From: CAIKZZ01 sp035604595
GTDB lineage: Bacteria; Pseudomonadota; Gammaproteobacteria; Steroidobacterales; Steroidobacteraceae
Assembly: GCA_035604595.1 (NCBI GenBank)
Contig: DATNIE010000008.1
Coordinates: 152,864-216,863, forward strand
Direction of reading: 5' to 3'
Length of the DNA stretch: 64,000 nt
Every line of letters begins with the position of its first letter. Position 1 is the first letter of the stretch. A program made the position numbers and the translations under genes. The notes below the pieces were generated by a model. It was not told the DNA's origin, made no database searches, and was given only the letters and a program-made list of their open reading frames with translations. Of this stretch, positions 49,734-58,561 are shown one piece after another.

Positions 49734-51029
49734 ATGCCGTCCAAGAAGTACACGCTCACCAACGTTTCTACCGGCAAGAGCAGCGAACTTGAGGTGCTGT
49801 CGCCGACCGTTGGTCCTGAGGTCATCAACATCGCGCCGCTCGCCCGGGATCACGGGCTTTTCACGTTCGACCCAGGGTTCATGGCGACCGCTGCCTGCGA
49901 GTCGAAGATCACCTATATCGACGGTGACAAGGGCGTGCTGCTGTACCGCGGCTACCCGGTCGAGCAGCTGGCCGCGAACAGCTCCTTCATCGAGGTGGCC
50001 TACCTGCTGCTGTACGGCGAGTTGCCGGGCGCGGCGCAGCTGACGGAGTTCAGCCGCAGCATCACCCGCCACTCGATGATCAACGAGTCGCTGCGCCGCT
50101 TCTACAACGGCTTCCACCACGACGCGCACCCGATGTCGCAGGTATCGGCGGTCGTCGCCTCGATGGCAGGTTTCTACCACGATTCGCTCGACATCAATAA
50201 CCCCCGGCACCGGGAGATCTTCGCGCACCGGATCATCGCCAAGATGCCGACGATCGCGGCGGCGGCCTACAAACACATGCTGGGCCAGCCGTTCATATTT
50301 CCGCAGAACCACCTCGACTACTGCTCGAACCTCCTGAACATGTTCTTTGCGGTGCCCTGCGAGAGCTACGAGATCGAGCCGGTCCAGGCCAAGGCGCTCG
50401 ATCTGCTGCTGATCCTGCATGCCGACCACGAGCAGAATGCGAGTACCTCGACGGTGCGCCTGGCCGGCAGCACCGGCGCGAACCCGTATGCGGCGATTTC
50501 GTCCGGCATCGCGGCGCTGTGGGGTCCGGCACACGGCGGGGCCAACGAAGCGGTGCTGGCGATGCTCGAGGAGATCGGCACCGCGGATGCGATCCCGAAG
50601 TTCCTCGCGCGGGTCAAGGACAAGCAGGACCACACCAAGCTGATGGGCTTCGGGCACCGCGTCTACAAGAACTTCGACCCGCGCGCGAAGATCATCCGCG
50701 AGACCTGCTACAAGGTCCTCGAGAAGCTCGGCCGGGCCGACAACCCGCTGTTCGAACTCGCGCTCAGGCTCGAGGAGATCGCGCTCAACGATGAGTACTT
50801 CGTCTCCCGCAAGCTCTACCCGAACGTCGATTTCTACTCCGGCATCATCTATAGCGCGATCGGCATTCCACGCACGATGTTCACGGTGATGTTCGCGATC
50901 GCCCGTACCGCCGGCTGGGTCGCCCACTGGCAGGAAATGATCGCCGATCCCGCGATGAAGATCGGTCGGCCCCGCCAGCTCTACACGGGCAAGGACAAGC
51001 GCGACTACGTCGCCATCGAGGCGCGCTGA
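49734..51029 (+). CDS. gltA: Citrate synthase (type II)
   Basis: A 431-residue hexameric-type citrate synthase. Active-site segments: SMAGFYHDSLDIN, QNHLDYCSNLLNMF, ILHADHEQNASTSTVRLAGSTGANPYAAISSGIAALWGPAHGGANE (catalytic His), LMGFGHRVYKNFDPRAKI (His and Arg), and VDFYSGIIYSAIGIP (catalytic Asp region reads NVDFYSG). Start ATG at 49734 after GGAAG. Followed after about 110 bases by prpE on the same strand. Confidence 0.97.
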   Translation: MPSKKYTLTNVSTGKSSELEVLSPTVGPEVINIAPLARDHGLFTFDPGFMATAACESKITYIDGDKGVLLYRGYPVEQLAANSSFIEVAYLLLYGELPGAAQLTEFSRSITRHSMINESLRRFYNGFHHDAHPMSQVSAVVASMAGFYHDSLDINNPRHREIFAHRIIAKMPTIAAAAYKHMLGQPFIFPQNHLDYCSNLLNMFFAVPCESYEIEPVQAKALDLLLILHADHEQNASTSTVRLAGSTGANPYAAISSGIAALWGPAHGGANEAVLAMLEEIGTADAIPKFLARVKDKQDHTKLMGFGHRVYKNFDPRAKIIRETCYKVLEKLGRADNPLFELALRLEEIALNDEYFVSRKLYPNVDFYSGIIYSAIGIPRTMFTVMFAIARTAGWVAHWQEMIADPAMKIGRPRQLYTGKDKRDYVAIEAR

Positions 51030-51140
51030 GCGACGGCGCGTCCGTACGCAAAAGACCGTATCGGCACGGCCACGCCGCCCGCGCACAGTGACGCCGGGAC
51101 CGTTCCATCTTGCGCTTGAACTGGCCGGGGGGATCGCCGC

Positions 51141-53063
51141 ATGGGGACTACCAGCTATCGCGAGGACTACCGGCGCTCGCTGGCCGACCCGGCGGGGTTC
51201 TGGGGAGAGGCGGCGCGGGCGATCCACTGGGACCGGCCGTGGGATCGGGTGCTCGATGACTCCGACGCGCCGCTGTACCGCTGGTTCGCGGGTGGCAAGC
51301 TCAACACCTGCTACAACGCGGTCGACCGCCACGTCGAGGCCGGGCACGGCGAACGGGCGGCCCTGATCTACGACAGTCCGGTCACGGGCACCGTCGAGAG
51401 GATCACCTACCGCGAACTCCGCGACCGCGTGGCGCTCTGCGCCGGGGCGTTGGCGGCGCTCGGTGTGCGCGCCGGCGACCGGGTGATCATCTACATGCCG
51501 ATGGTGCCTGAGGCGGCGGTCGCGATGCTTGCGGCAGCGCGCATCGGCGCCGTGCATTCGGTCGTGTTCGGCGGGTTCGCGCCGCACGAGCTCGCCAAGC
51601 GCATCGACGATGCCCGACCCGCGGTGATCTTGTCCGCCTCCTGCGGCCTCGAGGGGCAGCGGGTCATCGCCTACAAGCCGCTGCTCGACCAGGCGATCGA
51701 CATTGCGGCCCACAAGGTGCAGCGCTGCATCATCCTGCAACGGCCGCAGCTGGCGGCGGACCTGAAGGCCGGGCGCGACCTCGACTGGCAGCAGGCCATG
51801 GCCGCCGCGCGGCCGCGCGAGTGCGTGCCGGTCGAGGCCACCGATCCGCTGTACATCCTGTATACGTCCGGAACGACCGGCAAGCCCAAAGGCGTGGTTC
51901 GCGACCACGGTGGCCATGCGGTCGCGCTGGTGTACTCGATGCGGGCCGTGTACGACATCGGACCCGCGGACGTGTTCTGGGCGGCCTCCGACGTCGGCTG
52001 GGTGGTCGGCCATTCGTACATCGTGTACGCCCCGCTGCTGCTCGGCTGCACCTCGATCCTGTACGAGGGCAAGCCGGTCGGCACACCGGATGCCGGCGCA
52101 TTCTGGCGGGTAATTGAACAACACCGGGTCAATGCGCTGTTCACGGCGCCGACGGCGTTCCGCGCGATCAAGAAGGAGGACCCGGCCGGTGCGCTGATCG
52201 CGCGCTACGACCTCACGAGCCTGAGGACACTGTTCCTGGCGGGCGAGCGCTGCGATTCGGACACGGTACATTGGGCCGAACAGCAGCTCAGAGTCCCGGT
52301 CATCGATCACTGGTGGCAAACGGAAACCGGCTGGCCGGTGGCGGCCAACTGCCGCGGGATCGAGCCGATGACGGTGAAGCCTGGCTCAGCGAGCGTGCCG
52401 GTACCGGGCTACGACGTGCGGGTGCTCGACGATGACGGCGCCCCCGTGGCCGCCGGCACGATCGGCAACATCGTGATCCGTCTGCCGCTGCCGCCTGGAA
52501 CGCTGCCGACGCTGTGGCACAACGATCAGGGCTACCGCGACTCGTACCTGGTGCGCTACCCGGGCTACTACCTGACGGGCGATGCGGGCTACATCGACGA
52601 GGACGGCTACGTCTGGATCATGTCGCGCATCGATGATGTCATCAATGTCGCGGGTCACCGGCTGTCGACCGGCGCGATGGAGGAAGTGCTTTCCTCGCAC
52701 CCGGATGTCGCCGAGTGCGCGGTGATCGGTGCGGCGGATGCGCTCAAGGGGCAGCTGCCGGTCGGACTGGTGGTTCTGAAGGCCGGCGTCAGCCGACCGC
52801 ACGAGACCATCGTCGCCGAGCTCGTGGACCGCGTGCGGCAGCGTATCGGCGCGGTCGCGGCACTCAAGCAGGTGGCGGTCGTTGCGCGTCTGCCCAAGAC
52901 GCGCTCGGGCAAGGTGCTGCGCGCGACGATGCGCGCGATCGCCGATGCGCACGATTACAATGTGCCGGCGACGATCGACGATCCGCGGATACTCGACGAG
53001 GTCGCAGTTGCGCTGAACGAGCTCGGCTACGGGGTAGGCAGTACGCCTTCCAGCGGCCGCTGA
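51141..53063 (+). CDS. prpE: Propionyl-CoA synthetase (PrpE-like, ACSS3 type)
   Basis: A 640-residue adenylate-forming acyl-CoA synthetase. P-loop YTSGTTGKPKGVVRDHGG; GWVVGHSYIVYAPLL; the TETGWP motif reads HWWQTETGWPVAAN; the hinge YYLTGDAGYIDEDGY; and the C-terminal lysine of TRSGKVLR, the residue that is acetylated in regulation. VVRDHGGHAVAL and DIGPADVFWAASDVGWVVGHSY match propionyl-CoA synthetases better than acetyl-CoA synthetases. GGGGGGAT precedes the ATG. No 2-methylcitrate cycle genes are adjacent. Confidence 0.88.
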   Translation: MGTTSYREDYRRSLADPAGFWGEAARAIHWDRPWDRVLDDSDAPLYRWFAGGKLNTCYNAVDRHVEAGHGERAALIYDSPVTGTVERITYRELRDRVALCAGALAALGVRAGDRVIIYMPMVPEAAVAMLAAARIGAVHSVVFGGFAPHELAKRIDDARPAVILSASCGLEGQRVIAYKPLLDQAIDIAAHKVQRCIILQRPQLAADLKAGRDLDWQQAMAAARPRECVPVEATDPLYILYTSGTTGKPKGVVRDHGGHAVALVYSMRAVYDIGPADVFWAASDVGWVVGHSYIVYAPLLLGCTSILYEGKPVGTPDAGAFWRVIEQHRVNALFTAPTAFRAIKKEDPAGALIARYDLTSLRTLFLAGERCDSDTVHWAEQQLRVPVIDHWWQTETGWPVAANCRGIEPMTVKPGSASVPVPGYDVRVLDDDGAPVAAGTIGNIVIRLPLPPGTLPTLWHNDQGYRDSYLVRYPGYYLTGDAGYIDEDGYVWIMSRIDDVINVAGHRLSTGAMEEVLSSHPDVAECAVIGAADALKGQLPVGLVVLKAGVSRPHETIVAELVDRVRQRIGAVAALKQVAVVARLPKTRSGKVLRATMRAIADAHDYNVPATIDDPRILDEVAVALNELGYGVGSTPSSGR

Positions 53064-53142
53064 GCGGCCGCTGCGTCAGTCATTGGCCGCGCGTCCGGTA
53101 CAGCCGGATGATCATCTGTGAGCCAGTGAACTGGGATAAGCA

Positions 53143-54030
53143 GTGCGGCCCGGCAATCTCAAGGCGATCGGCACGATGCTGACCTCGGTCGGGTTCTTCG
53201 CGCTGTTGGACGCCGGGCTCAAGCATCTCGCGGCGGCCTATCCGCCGATCGAAGTGATGTTCCTGCGCGCCGCCGCCTCGCTCCCCTTTGTCGCCGCCTC
53301 GGTCGCCTGGTCGGGTGCCTGGCGCGAGCTCCGTATGCACCAGCCGCTGCTCTACCTGCTGCGGGGCGCGCTCGGCATGCTGGTCCTCTGGTCGTTCATT
53401 TACGCCGTCTCGGTGCAGTCGCTGAGCTACACCTACGCGATCTACATGAGCGCGCCGCTGATGGTCGCGGCCCTGGCCAGGCCGATGCTCGGCGAGCGGG
53501 TGTCGGCGCGGCGCTGGGCGGCAATCGTGGTGGGGCTCGTCGGCGTCGTGATCGCGCTCAGGCCGAGTGGGGGCGTGGTCGCGCTCGGCGGCGTCGCCGC
53601 GGCGCTGAGCGCGGCCTGCTACGCGTTCAACGTCATGATGATGCGGCTGATCGGCCGGACGGACTCGAACTACGCAGTGGTTTTCTGGCACCTCGTGATT
53701 GTCATGCTGGCGGCCGGCGCACTCGCCTGGCCCGGCTGGCGCCCGGTTGCCGCGCAGCACTGGCCGTGGATCGTCTACTGCGGACTCACCGGCGCGCTCG
53801 GCCAGTACCTGTTCACGGCGGCATTCCGGCTCGCGCCCGCCTCGACGATCGCGCCGTTCGAGTACACGGCGATGCTGTGGGGCATCGCCCTCGACTGGCT
53901 GGTGTTCTCGACGGTTCCCTCTGTCCGGGTGATCGTCGGCGGCGGCGTCGTGATCGCCGGTGGCCTGTACATCATCCTGGATGAACGTCGCGTGGCGCAC
54001 GTGCGCGTCGCCGGCGCACCGGGCGGATAG
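53143..54030 (+). CDS. EamA/DMT-family transporter
   Basis: A 295-residue inner-membrane protein with ten helices in two EamA repeats (first about residues 7-137, second about 146-280). LTSVGFFALLDAGLKHLAAAYPPIEVMFLRA and YALFLLRGALG-like helix starts are typical; the second repeat ends with ASTIAPFEYTAMLWGIALDWLVFSTVPS. GTG start after GGGATAA. Substrate unknown; the family exports amino acids and other metabolites. Stand-alone, 80 bases after prpE. Confidence 0.88.
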   Translation: MRPGNLKAIGTMLTSVGFFALLDAGLKHLAAAYPPIEVMFLRAAASLPFVAASVAWSGAWRELRMHQPLLYLLRGALGMLVLWSFIYAVSVQSLSYTYAIYMSAPLMVAALARPMLGERVSARRWAAIVVGLVGVVIALRPSGGVVALGGVAAALSAACYAFNVMMMRLIGRTDSNYAVVFWHLVIVMLAAGALAWPGWRPVAAQHWPWIVYCGLTGALGQYLFTAAFRLAPASTIAPFEYTAMLWGIALDWLVFSTVPSVRVIVGGGVVIAGGLYIILDERRVAHVRVAGAPGG

Positions 54031-54301
54031 CGGCCGCCGCAGGCGCACACACTGGCGCCTGTCCTGGCGCACCCGGTCGTTGCGCATGGCGCGATCGGTC
54101 CAGCGGTCCGGGTCCCGGCCAGGCGAGGCCACGAACGGCGACGTGCTGGGGCCAACGCGGCGGCGGCGTCATTGAGCGACTTCTGCCGCCGGCGGTGGGT
54201 GGAGATGGGCACACAGCCGCGGATGCGCCACTGAGTCCCCCGGCGAGCTACGATAGAGCGGAACCAGACAGGCGCCCGGGGCGGCGCCCAAGGAGTCCAG
54301 C

Positions 54302-55105
54302 ATGAGTGCAACCATCGACCGGCCGGGAACCGAGATCACGACCCCCGAAGGCCCCTTGGTGCGAGTCGCGCGTCACGGGAGCGTCGTGCGCCTGACACTC
54401 AACCGCGCGGCGAAGTACAACGTGCTGTCGCTGGCGATGATCAGCGCGCTCAAGAGCACGCTCGAGCACCTCGCGTCCGACAGCGGGGTCAGGGTTATCG
54501 TGCTGGCTGCCGAGGGCCGCGCGTTCTCGGCGGGGCACGACCTGACCGAGATGGGGCCGGACGCCGGCATCGACGACATGCGGGCCCTGTTCGCCGCCTG
54601 CAGCGAGCTGATGATCAGCATTCAGCGCCTGCCGCAGCCGGTCATCGCGCGGGTGCAGGGCGTGGCCACGGCGGCCGGTTGCCAGCTGGTTGCGATGTGC
54701 GACCTCGCGGTCGCGAGTTCGGACGCGCGCTTCGCCGTATCGGGCATCAACCTCGGCCTGTTCTGCGCAACGCCGTCGGTGGCCTTGACGCGCAACCTGC
54801 TGCAGAAGCCGGCGCTCGAAATGCTGCTGACCGGAGATTTCATCGACGCGGCGACCGCCCGTGAGCGCGGGCTCGTCAACCGCGTCGTGCCACCCGAGGC
54901 CCTGGATGCGGAGGTGGAGAAGCTGGTAACGGCCATCGCCGCCAAGTCCCCCGCGGCGGTCGCGGCCGGCAAGCGTCTCTTTTACCAGCAGCGCGAGCTG
55001 TCGATCGAGGCAGCCTACGCGAAGGCGGGCGAGGTCATGGCCTGCAACGCCGTCATGGACGACGCGCGGGCTGGGATCGCGAGGTTCACAAAGCGCGACC
55101 GCTGA
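54302..55105 (+). CDS. Crotonase-fold protein, ECHDC3-like, lacking both hydratase glutamates
   Basis: A 267-residue enoyl-CoA hydratase/isomerase superfamily protein. The oxyanion-hole segments are present (EGRAFSAGHDLTEM and VATAAGCQLVAMCD), so CoA thioester binding is likely. The two glutamates that act as acid/base in true hydratases are replaced by Gln128 and Gly148 (FAVSGINLGLFC). This pattern, with LFCATPSVALTR, resembles the ECHDC3 subgroup, whose reaction is not settled. AAGGAG lies six bases before the ATG. It stands alone between EamA and a convergent gene. Confidence 0.88.
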   Translation: MSATIDRPGTEITTPEGPLVRVARHGSVVRLTLNRAAKYNVLSLAMISALKSTLEHLASDSGVRVIVLAAEGRAFSAGHDLTEMGPDAGIDDMRALFAACSELMISIQRLPQPVIARVQGVATAAGCQLVAMCDLAVASSDARFAVSGINLGLFCATPSVALTRNLLQKPALEMLLTGDFIDAATARERGLVNRVVPPEALDAEVEKLVTAIAAKSPAAVAAGKRLFYQQRELSIEAAYAKAGEVMACNAVMDDARAGIARFTKRDR

Positions 55106-55124
55106 TGAATCCGTCGCGCCGCGA

Positions 55125-55739
55125 TCAGGGCGCCGCGTCGACCAGCGCCCGGACCTCGTTCGCCGCGGCACGCCGCATCGGCCGGCCGTCGGTCGGCGAT
55201 AGCGGTGCCTGGCGGATACCGTCGCGCGGGAACACGGTCGCATCCACTGGGTAGTCGCAGACGCTGAACTGCACTGCGGGGCACTGTAATACCCGGTCGG
55301 CGTTCATTTTCACGCGATGCTCGGCGATGCGGTACGGAATGCGGCCGTCGAGGAGCCTGAGGCTGACCGCCTCGGCCAGATCCGAGAACACGTGCAGGTT
55401 GATTTCCTGGTGGGGCGTCGCCGTGCCGGACAGCACCGGCCCGACGAGCCGGGGCTCGAACTCCTCGAGCAGCTGCATCGCATCGAGAGCCGCGCGGCGT
55501 TGCTCGGCGAGCGTATCGGCGTGGGTGTCGTGGGCAAACAGGCGCTGGTACTCGGCGAGCGCAGCGTCGATCTCGGAGTTCTTGGGGAGCACCGCGTACT
55601 CGCCGACGCCGAGGCGTTCCGCGGCCTTGCGTTTGGCGAAGCCGTAGTCGTCGACGCCGTGTTCGAACATCAGGCGGGCCGCTTCCTGCGCCAGTGCCCG
55701 CCGCAGGTCGTCACCGCGAATCGCGCGCGGCCGGGTCAT
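55125..55739 (-). CDS. Conserved hypothetical protein (nucleotidyltransferase-like family)
   Basis: A 204-residue protein. The sequence RDDLRRALAQEAARLM-type N-terminus, KRKAAERLGV, then FEPRLVGPVLSGTATPHQEINLHVFSDLAEAV and the C-terminal DGIRQAPLSPTDGRPMRRA recur in an uncharacterised proteobacterial family sometimes labelled nucleotidyltransferase-like; PRLVGPVLSG plus the INLHVFSD strand is reminiscent of that fold's active-site region. The ATG at 55739 has GGAG upstream, so the longer frame to 55808 is rejected. Convergent with the crotonase gene; downstream of PBP1A in the same direction. Function unknown. Confidence 0.8.
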   Translation of the reverse strand: MTRPRAIRGDDLRRALAQEAARLMFEHGVDDYGFAKRKAAERLGVGEYAVLPKNSEIDAALAEYQRLFAHDTHADTLAEQRRAALDAMQLLEEFEPRLVGPVLSGTATPHQEINLHVFSDLAEAVSLRLLDGRIPYRIAEHRVKMNADRVLQCPAVQFSVCDYPVDATVFPRDGIRQAPLSPTDGRPMRRAAANEVRALVDAAP

Positions 55740-55807
55740 GTTTTTCTCCGACGGCTCCGACGCTTGGACTCTAGCACATGCTCCGCACGGCTCGGCGGGG
55801 GCCAGCA

Positions 55808-58402
55808 TCAGAAGATCGGCTCGTCACTCTGTGCTTGATGCTTTGAGGCGGGCAGTCCGGCGTCGTTGCGGGCGACGCCGCCTTCGCCCGGCAGCCTGCC
55901 GGCGAGGAACAGCTCGAAGATCGCATCCGGATCGTTGCCGCGGGCGAGCTCGCCGGAGGTCGCGGAAATACGTGCGCTGACGATGCCCTCGGGTTGCGGC
56001 AGCCGCCGTTCCGGACGCCCGGCCAGAGTCTCGCCCATGAAGTACACCCACATCGGCAGCGCCGTGTGACCGCCTTCCTCGCCGGCGCCGAGCGAGCGTT
56101 CCTGGTCGAAGCCCACCCACGCACCGGCGACCAGGTCGGCGTTGAAGCCGGCAAACCACGTGTCGCGTCGATCATTGGTCGTACCGGTCTTACCGGCGAT
56201 GTCGTCGCGCTTCAATGCCAGCGCGCGCCGCCCGGTCCCCCTGCGGATCACATCGCGCATCAGATCCGTCATCAGGAACGCATTGGCGGTCGAGATCACG
56301 TGCGGCGCGAGGTGCTTGCGCTCCGAGCGCACGGCGCGGCCGCCGAGCTCGGCCAGGCGCGTGACACCGGGCGCGTTCGGGCCGGCGACGAAAACGGGCG
56401 GACCGCTGGCCGGAAGAACGCCGGTCTCCATCGTGGTGGCACTCTCGGCGGAGGCAGCGGGCGGACCTGCCGTCGCTGCGGCTGCTGTGGTGCGCGGCTC
56501 CGCAGCCTCATCGGGCGCCGGCAGTGGCGGGTTTACCGGCAGGTTGCACTCGAGGCAGGCGACGGGCGGGTCCGCCGCGAACACGGTCGCACCGCCGGCG
56601 TCGGTGATGCGCTCGATCAGGTACGGCGTGACGCGGAATCCGCCATTGGCAAACACGGCGAAGCCGGCCGTCAGCTCCAGCGGCGTCAGCTGCGCGGTGC
56701 CGAGCGCCAGCGTCAGGTTGTGGGGCAGCGCTTCCTTGTCGAAGCCGAAGCGCGTCGCATAGTCGAGCGCATAGTTCACGCCGAGCGCCCGGAGGATGCG
56801 GATCGACACGAGGTTGCGGGACCGGGCGAGCGCATCCCGCAGTCGAGTCGGGCCGTAAAAGTGCTTGGACTCGTTCTCCGGCCGCCACATGTCCTCGAGG
56901 CCCGCGCCCTCGATCACGATCGGCGCGTCGAGAATGACCGTCGCCGGCGTGAAGCCGTGCTCGAGCGCGCCGGAGTAGATGAACGGCTTGAACGAGGAGC
57001 CGGGCTGGCGCTTCGCCTGGATCGCGCGGTTGAAGTTGCTGGCGTAGAAATCGAAGCCGCCGGCGAGCGAGGTGATCGCGCCGTCCTGCGGGTCGAGCGA
57101 GACGAACGCGCCCTGCACCAGCGGCACCTGGGCAAGTAGCGCCGCACCGCCGGCGCTCGGCAGCACGTAGACCACATCGCCCGCTGCCAGTATCTCGCTT
57201 GCCTGTTTCGGCGGCGGGCCGAGGTTCCCGGACTTGTCGGCACGCCGCGCCCAGCTGAGGCCGGTGTCCCACGGCAGCACGTAGCGCTGCCCGTCCTTGC
57301 CGAACACCGTTGCGGTCTTCGGGCCGACGCTGGCGACGACCGAGGGCATGAGCCCGCCGACCGGCGTGAAGTGCTCCAGCATCTCGCTGGCCTGGCGCGA
57401 ATCGCCCGGCGGGCTCGCCGCGCGGCCGACGGCACCACGCCAGCCGTGGCGCCGGTCGTACTCGAGCAGCGTCGCGCGCAGCGACCAGTCCGCTGCGTGC
57501 TGCAGTCGGCTGTCGATCGTCGTGATGACCTGGTACCCGGCGCTGTACAGATCATCGCCATATTGGTCGGTGAGCTGCGCGCGCACCATCTCGGCGACGT
57601 ACGGCGCGTCGACCTCGACGCGCGGGCCGTGTTCCTGCGTCTCGATCGGCGCCTGCAACGCCGCGTCGTGCTCGGGGCGTGTGATGTAGCCCTTGTCGAG
57701 CATGCGCCTGAGTACGTAGGCGCGGCGCTGGCGCGCGCGCTCCGGGTTCGCGATCGGATTGACGGTCGACGGCGCCTTCGGCAGTGCCGCAATCGTTGCC
57801 GTCTCGGCGAGTGACAGCTCGCTCAGCGTCTTGCCGTAATACACCTCTGCGGCAGCGGCGACGCCATAGGCGCGCTCGCCGAGAAATATCTTGTTCAGAT
57901 ACAGCGCCAGGATTTCCTGCTTGGAGAACTCGCTCTCGATCCTGAGCGCGAGGAAGATCTCGCGAAGCTTGCGCCTCAGCTGCTTCTCGGGTGTCAGGAA
58001 CATGTTGCGGGCCAGCTGCATCGTGATCGTGCTGCCACCCTGGCGGGCCTCGCCTGTCGCGGCCGTCACGATCAGCGCCCGCAGCAGCCCGCCGGTGTCG
58101 ATGCCGCCGTGCGAAAAGAAGCGATCGTCCTCGGCTGCGAGGAAGGCATTGACGAGCCGCTTGGGCACGTCCTCGATGCGCACCGGCACGCGCCGCTGGT
58201 CGCCGATCTGCGCGAGCAGCCGGCCATCGCGCGTATAGATCCGCAGCGGAACCTGCAGGTGCATGTCGCGCAGCGCCGCGACCTCGGGCAGCGTCGGGGC
58301 GAGGTAGTAATAAGTCGCGAGACCCGCGAACAGGATGGCGCCGGCGAGCGTCAGCAGGGCGGCGGCAACAACGCATCCCAGCCGAACATAACGAGGGTTC
58401 AC
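55808..58402 (-). CDS. mrcA: Penicillin-binding protein 1A (bifunctional class A PBP)
   Basis: An 864-residue inner-membrane peptidoglycan synthase. One N-terminal anchor (LGCVVAAALLTLAGAILFAGLATYYY), then the glycosyltransferase domain (AAEDDRFFSHGG, RQGGSTITMQLARNMF, KQEILALYLNKIFLG), an OB-like insert, and the transpeptidase: nucleophile Ser in PGSSFKPF (about residue 468), SRN, and KTGTTNDRRD (about 738). A Pro/Ala-rich insertion follows CLECNLPVNPP. GTG 58402 is taken as start because an ATG at 58447 overlaps the apparent -10 region. Divergent from pilMNOPQ, a classic arrangement. Confidence 0.93.
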   Translation of the reverse strand: MNPRYVRLGCVVAAALLTLAGAILFAGLATYYYLAPTLPEVAALRDMHLQVPLRIYTRDGRLLAQIGDQRRVPVRIEDVPKRLVNAFLAAEDDRFFSHGGIDTGGLLRALIVTAATGEARQGGSTITMQLARNMFLTPEKQLRRKLREIFLALRIESEFSKQEILALYLNKIFLGERAYGVAAAAEVYYGKTLSELSLAETATIAALPKAPSTVNPIANPERARQRRAYVLRRMLDKGYITRPEHDAALQAPIETQEHGPRVEVDAPYVAEMVRAQLTDQYGDDLYSAGYQVITTIDSRLQHAADWSLRATLLEYDRRHGWRGAVGRAASPPGDSRQASEMLEHFTPVGGLMPSVVASVGPKTATVFGKDGQRYVLPWDTGLSWARRADKSGNLGPPPKQASEILAAGDVVYVLPSAGGAALLAQVPLVQGAFVSLDPQDGAITSLAGGFDFYASNFNRAIQAKRQPGSSFKPFIYSGALEHGFTPATVILDAPIVIEGAGLEDMWRPENESKHFYGPTRLRDALARSRNLVSIRILRALGVNYALDYATRFGFDKEALPHNLTLALGTAQLTPLELTAGFAVFANGGFRVTPYLIERITDAGGATVFAADPPVACLECNLPVNPPLPAPDEAAEPRTTAAAATAGPPAASAESATTMETGVLPASGPPVFVAGPNAPGVTRLAELGGRAVRSERKHLAPHVISTANAFLMTDLMRDVIRRGTGRRALALKRDDIAGKTGTTNDRRDTWFAGFNADLVAGAWVGFDQERSLGAGEEGGHTALPMWVYFMGETLAGRPERRLPQPEGIVSARISATSGELARGNDPDAIFELFLAGRLPGEGGVARNDAGLPASKHQAQSDEPIF

Positions 58403-58421
58403 AGAAATCCGCTGCAAGTAT

Positions 58422-58450
58422 TTGCCTCGGGTAAGGTGATTATGCATAGT
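58422..58450 (+). promoter_or_regulatory. Promoter of the riboswitch-pilMNOPQ transcript
   Basis: TTGCCT (58422-58427) and CATAGT (58445-58450) with a 17-base spacer ending in TATG, which also gives an extended -10 TG. Predicted start near 58457, at the 5' edge of the c-di-GMP aptamer. Confidence 0.6.
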
Positions 58451-58452
58451 AG

Positions 58453-58561
58453 CCGCGGCTCAAGGGCAAACCCACCGAAAGGCGGGGACGCAAAGCCACC
58501 GGTCTACGGGTGTCGGCGACGCGAAGGCGGTCGGACCTAGGACAGCGGGGTTGCCGGGCGG
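58453..58561 (+). promoter_or_regulatory. Cyclic di-GMP-I riboswitch (GEMM-I) in the pilM leader
   Basis: The class I c-di-GMP aptamer is recognised by its ordered conserved blocks: GGGCAAACC (58464-58472), a hairpin capped by a GAAA tetraloop (58477-58480), GGGACGCAAAGCC (58485-58497), CCGG then a long second stem, and AGCGGGGTTGCCG (58544-58556). The outer stem can be closed by CCGC (58453-58456) with GCGG (58558-58561). It binds the second messenger that switches cells between motile and sessile states. The next gene on this strand is pilM, about 280 bases on. Confidence 0.85.

Noticed and set aside
49719..52319. An 866-codon open frame antisense to gltA and prpE
   Set aside because: Same reason: it mirrors two well-supported enzymes and has shadow composition.
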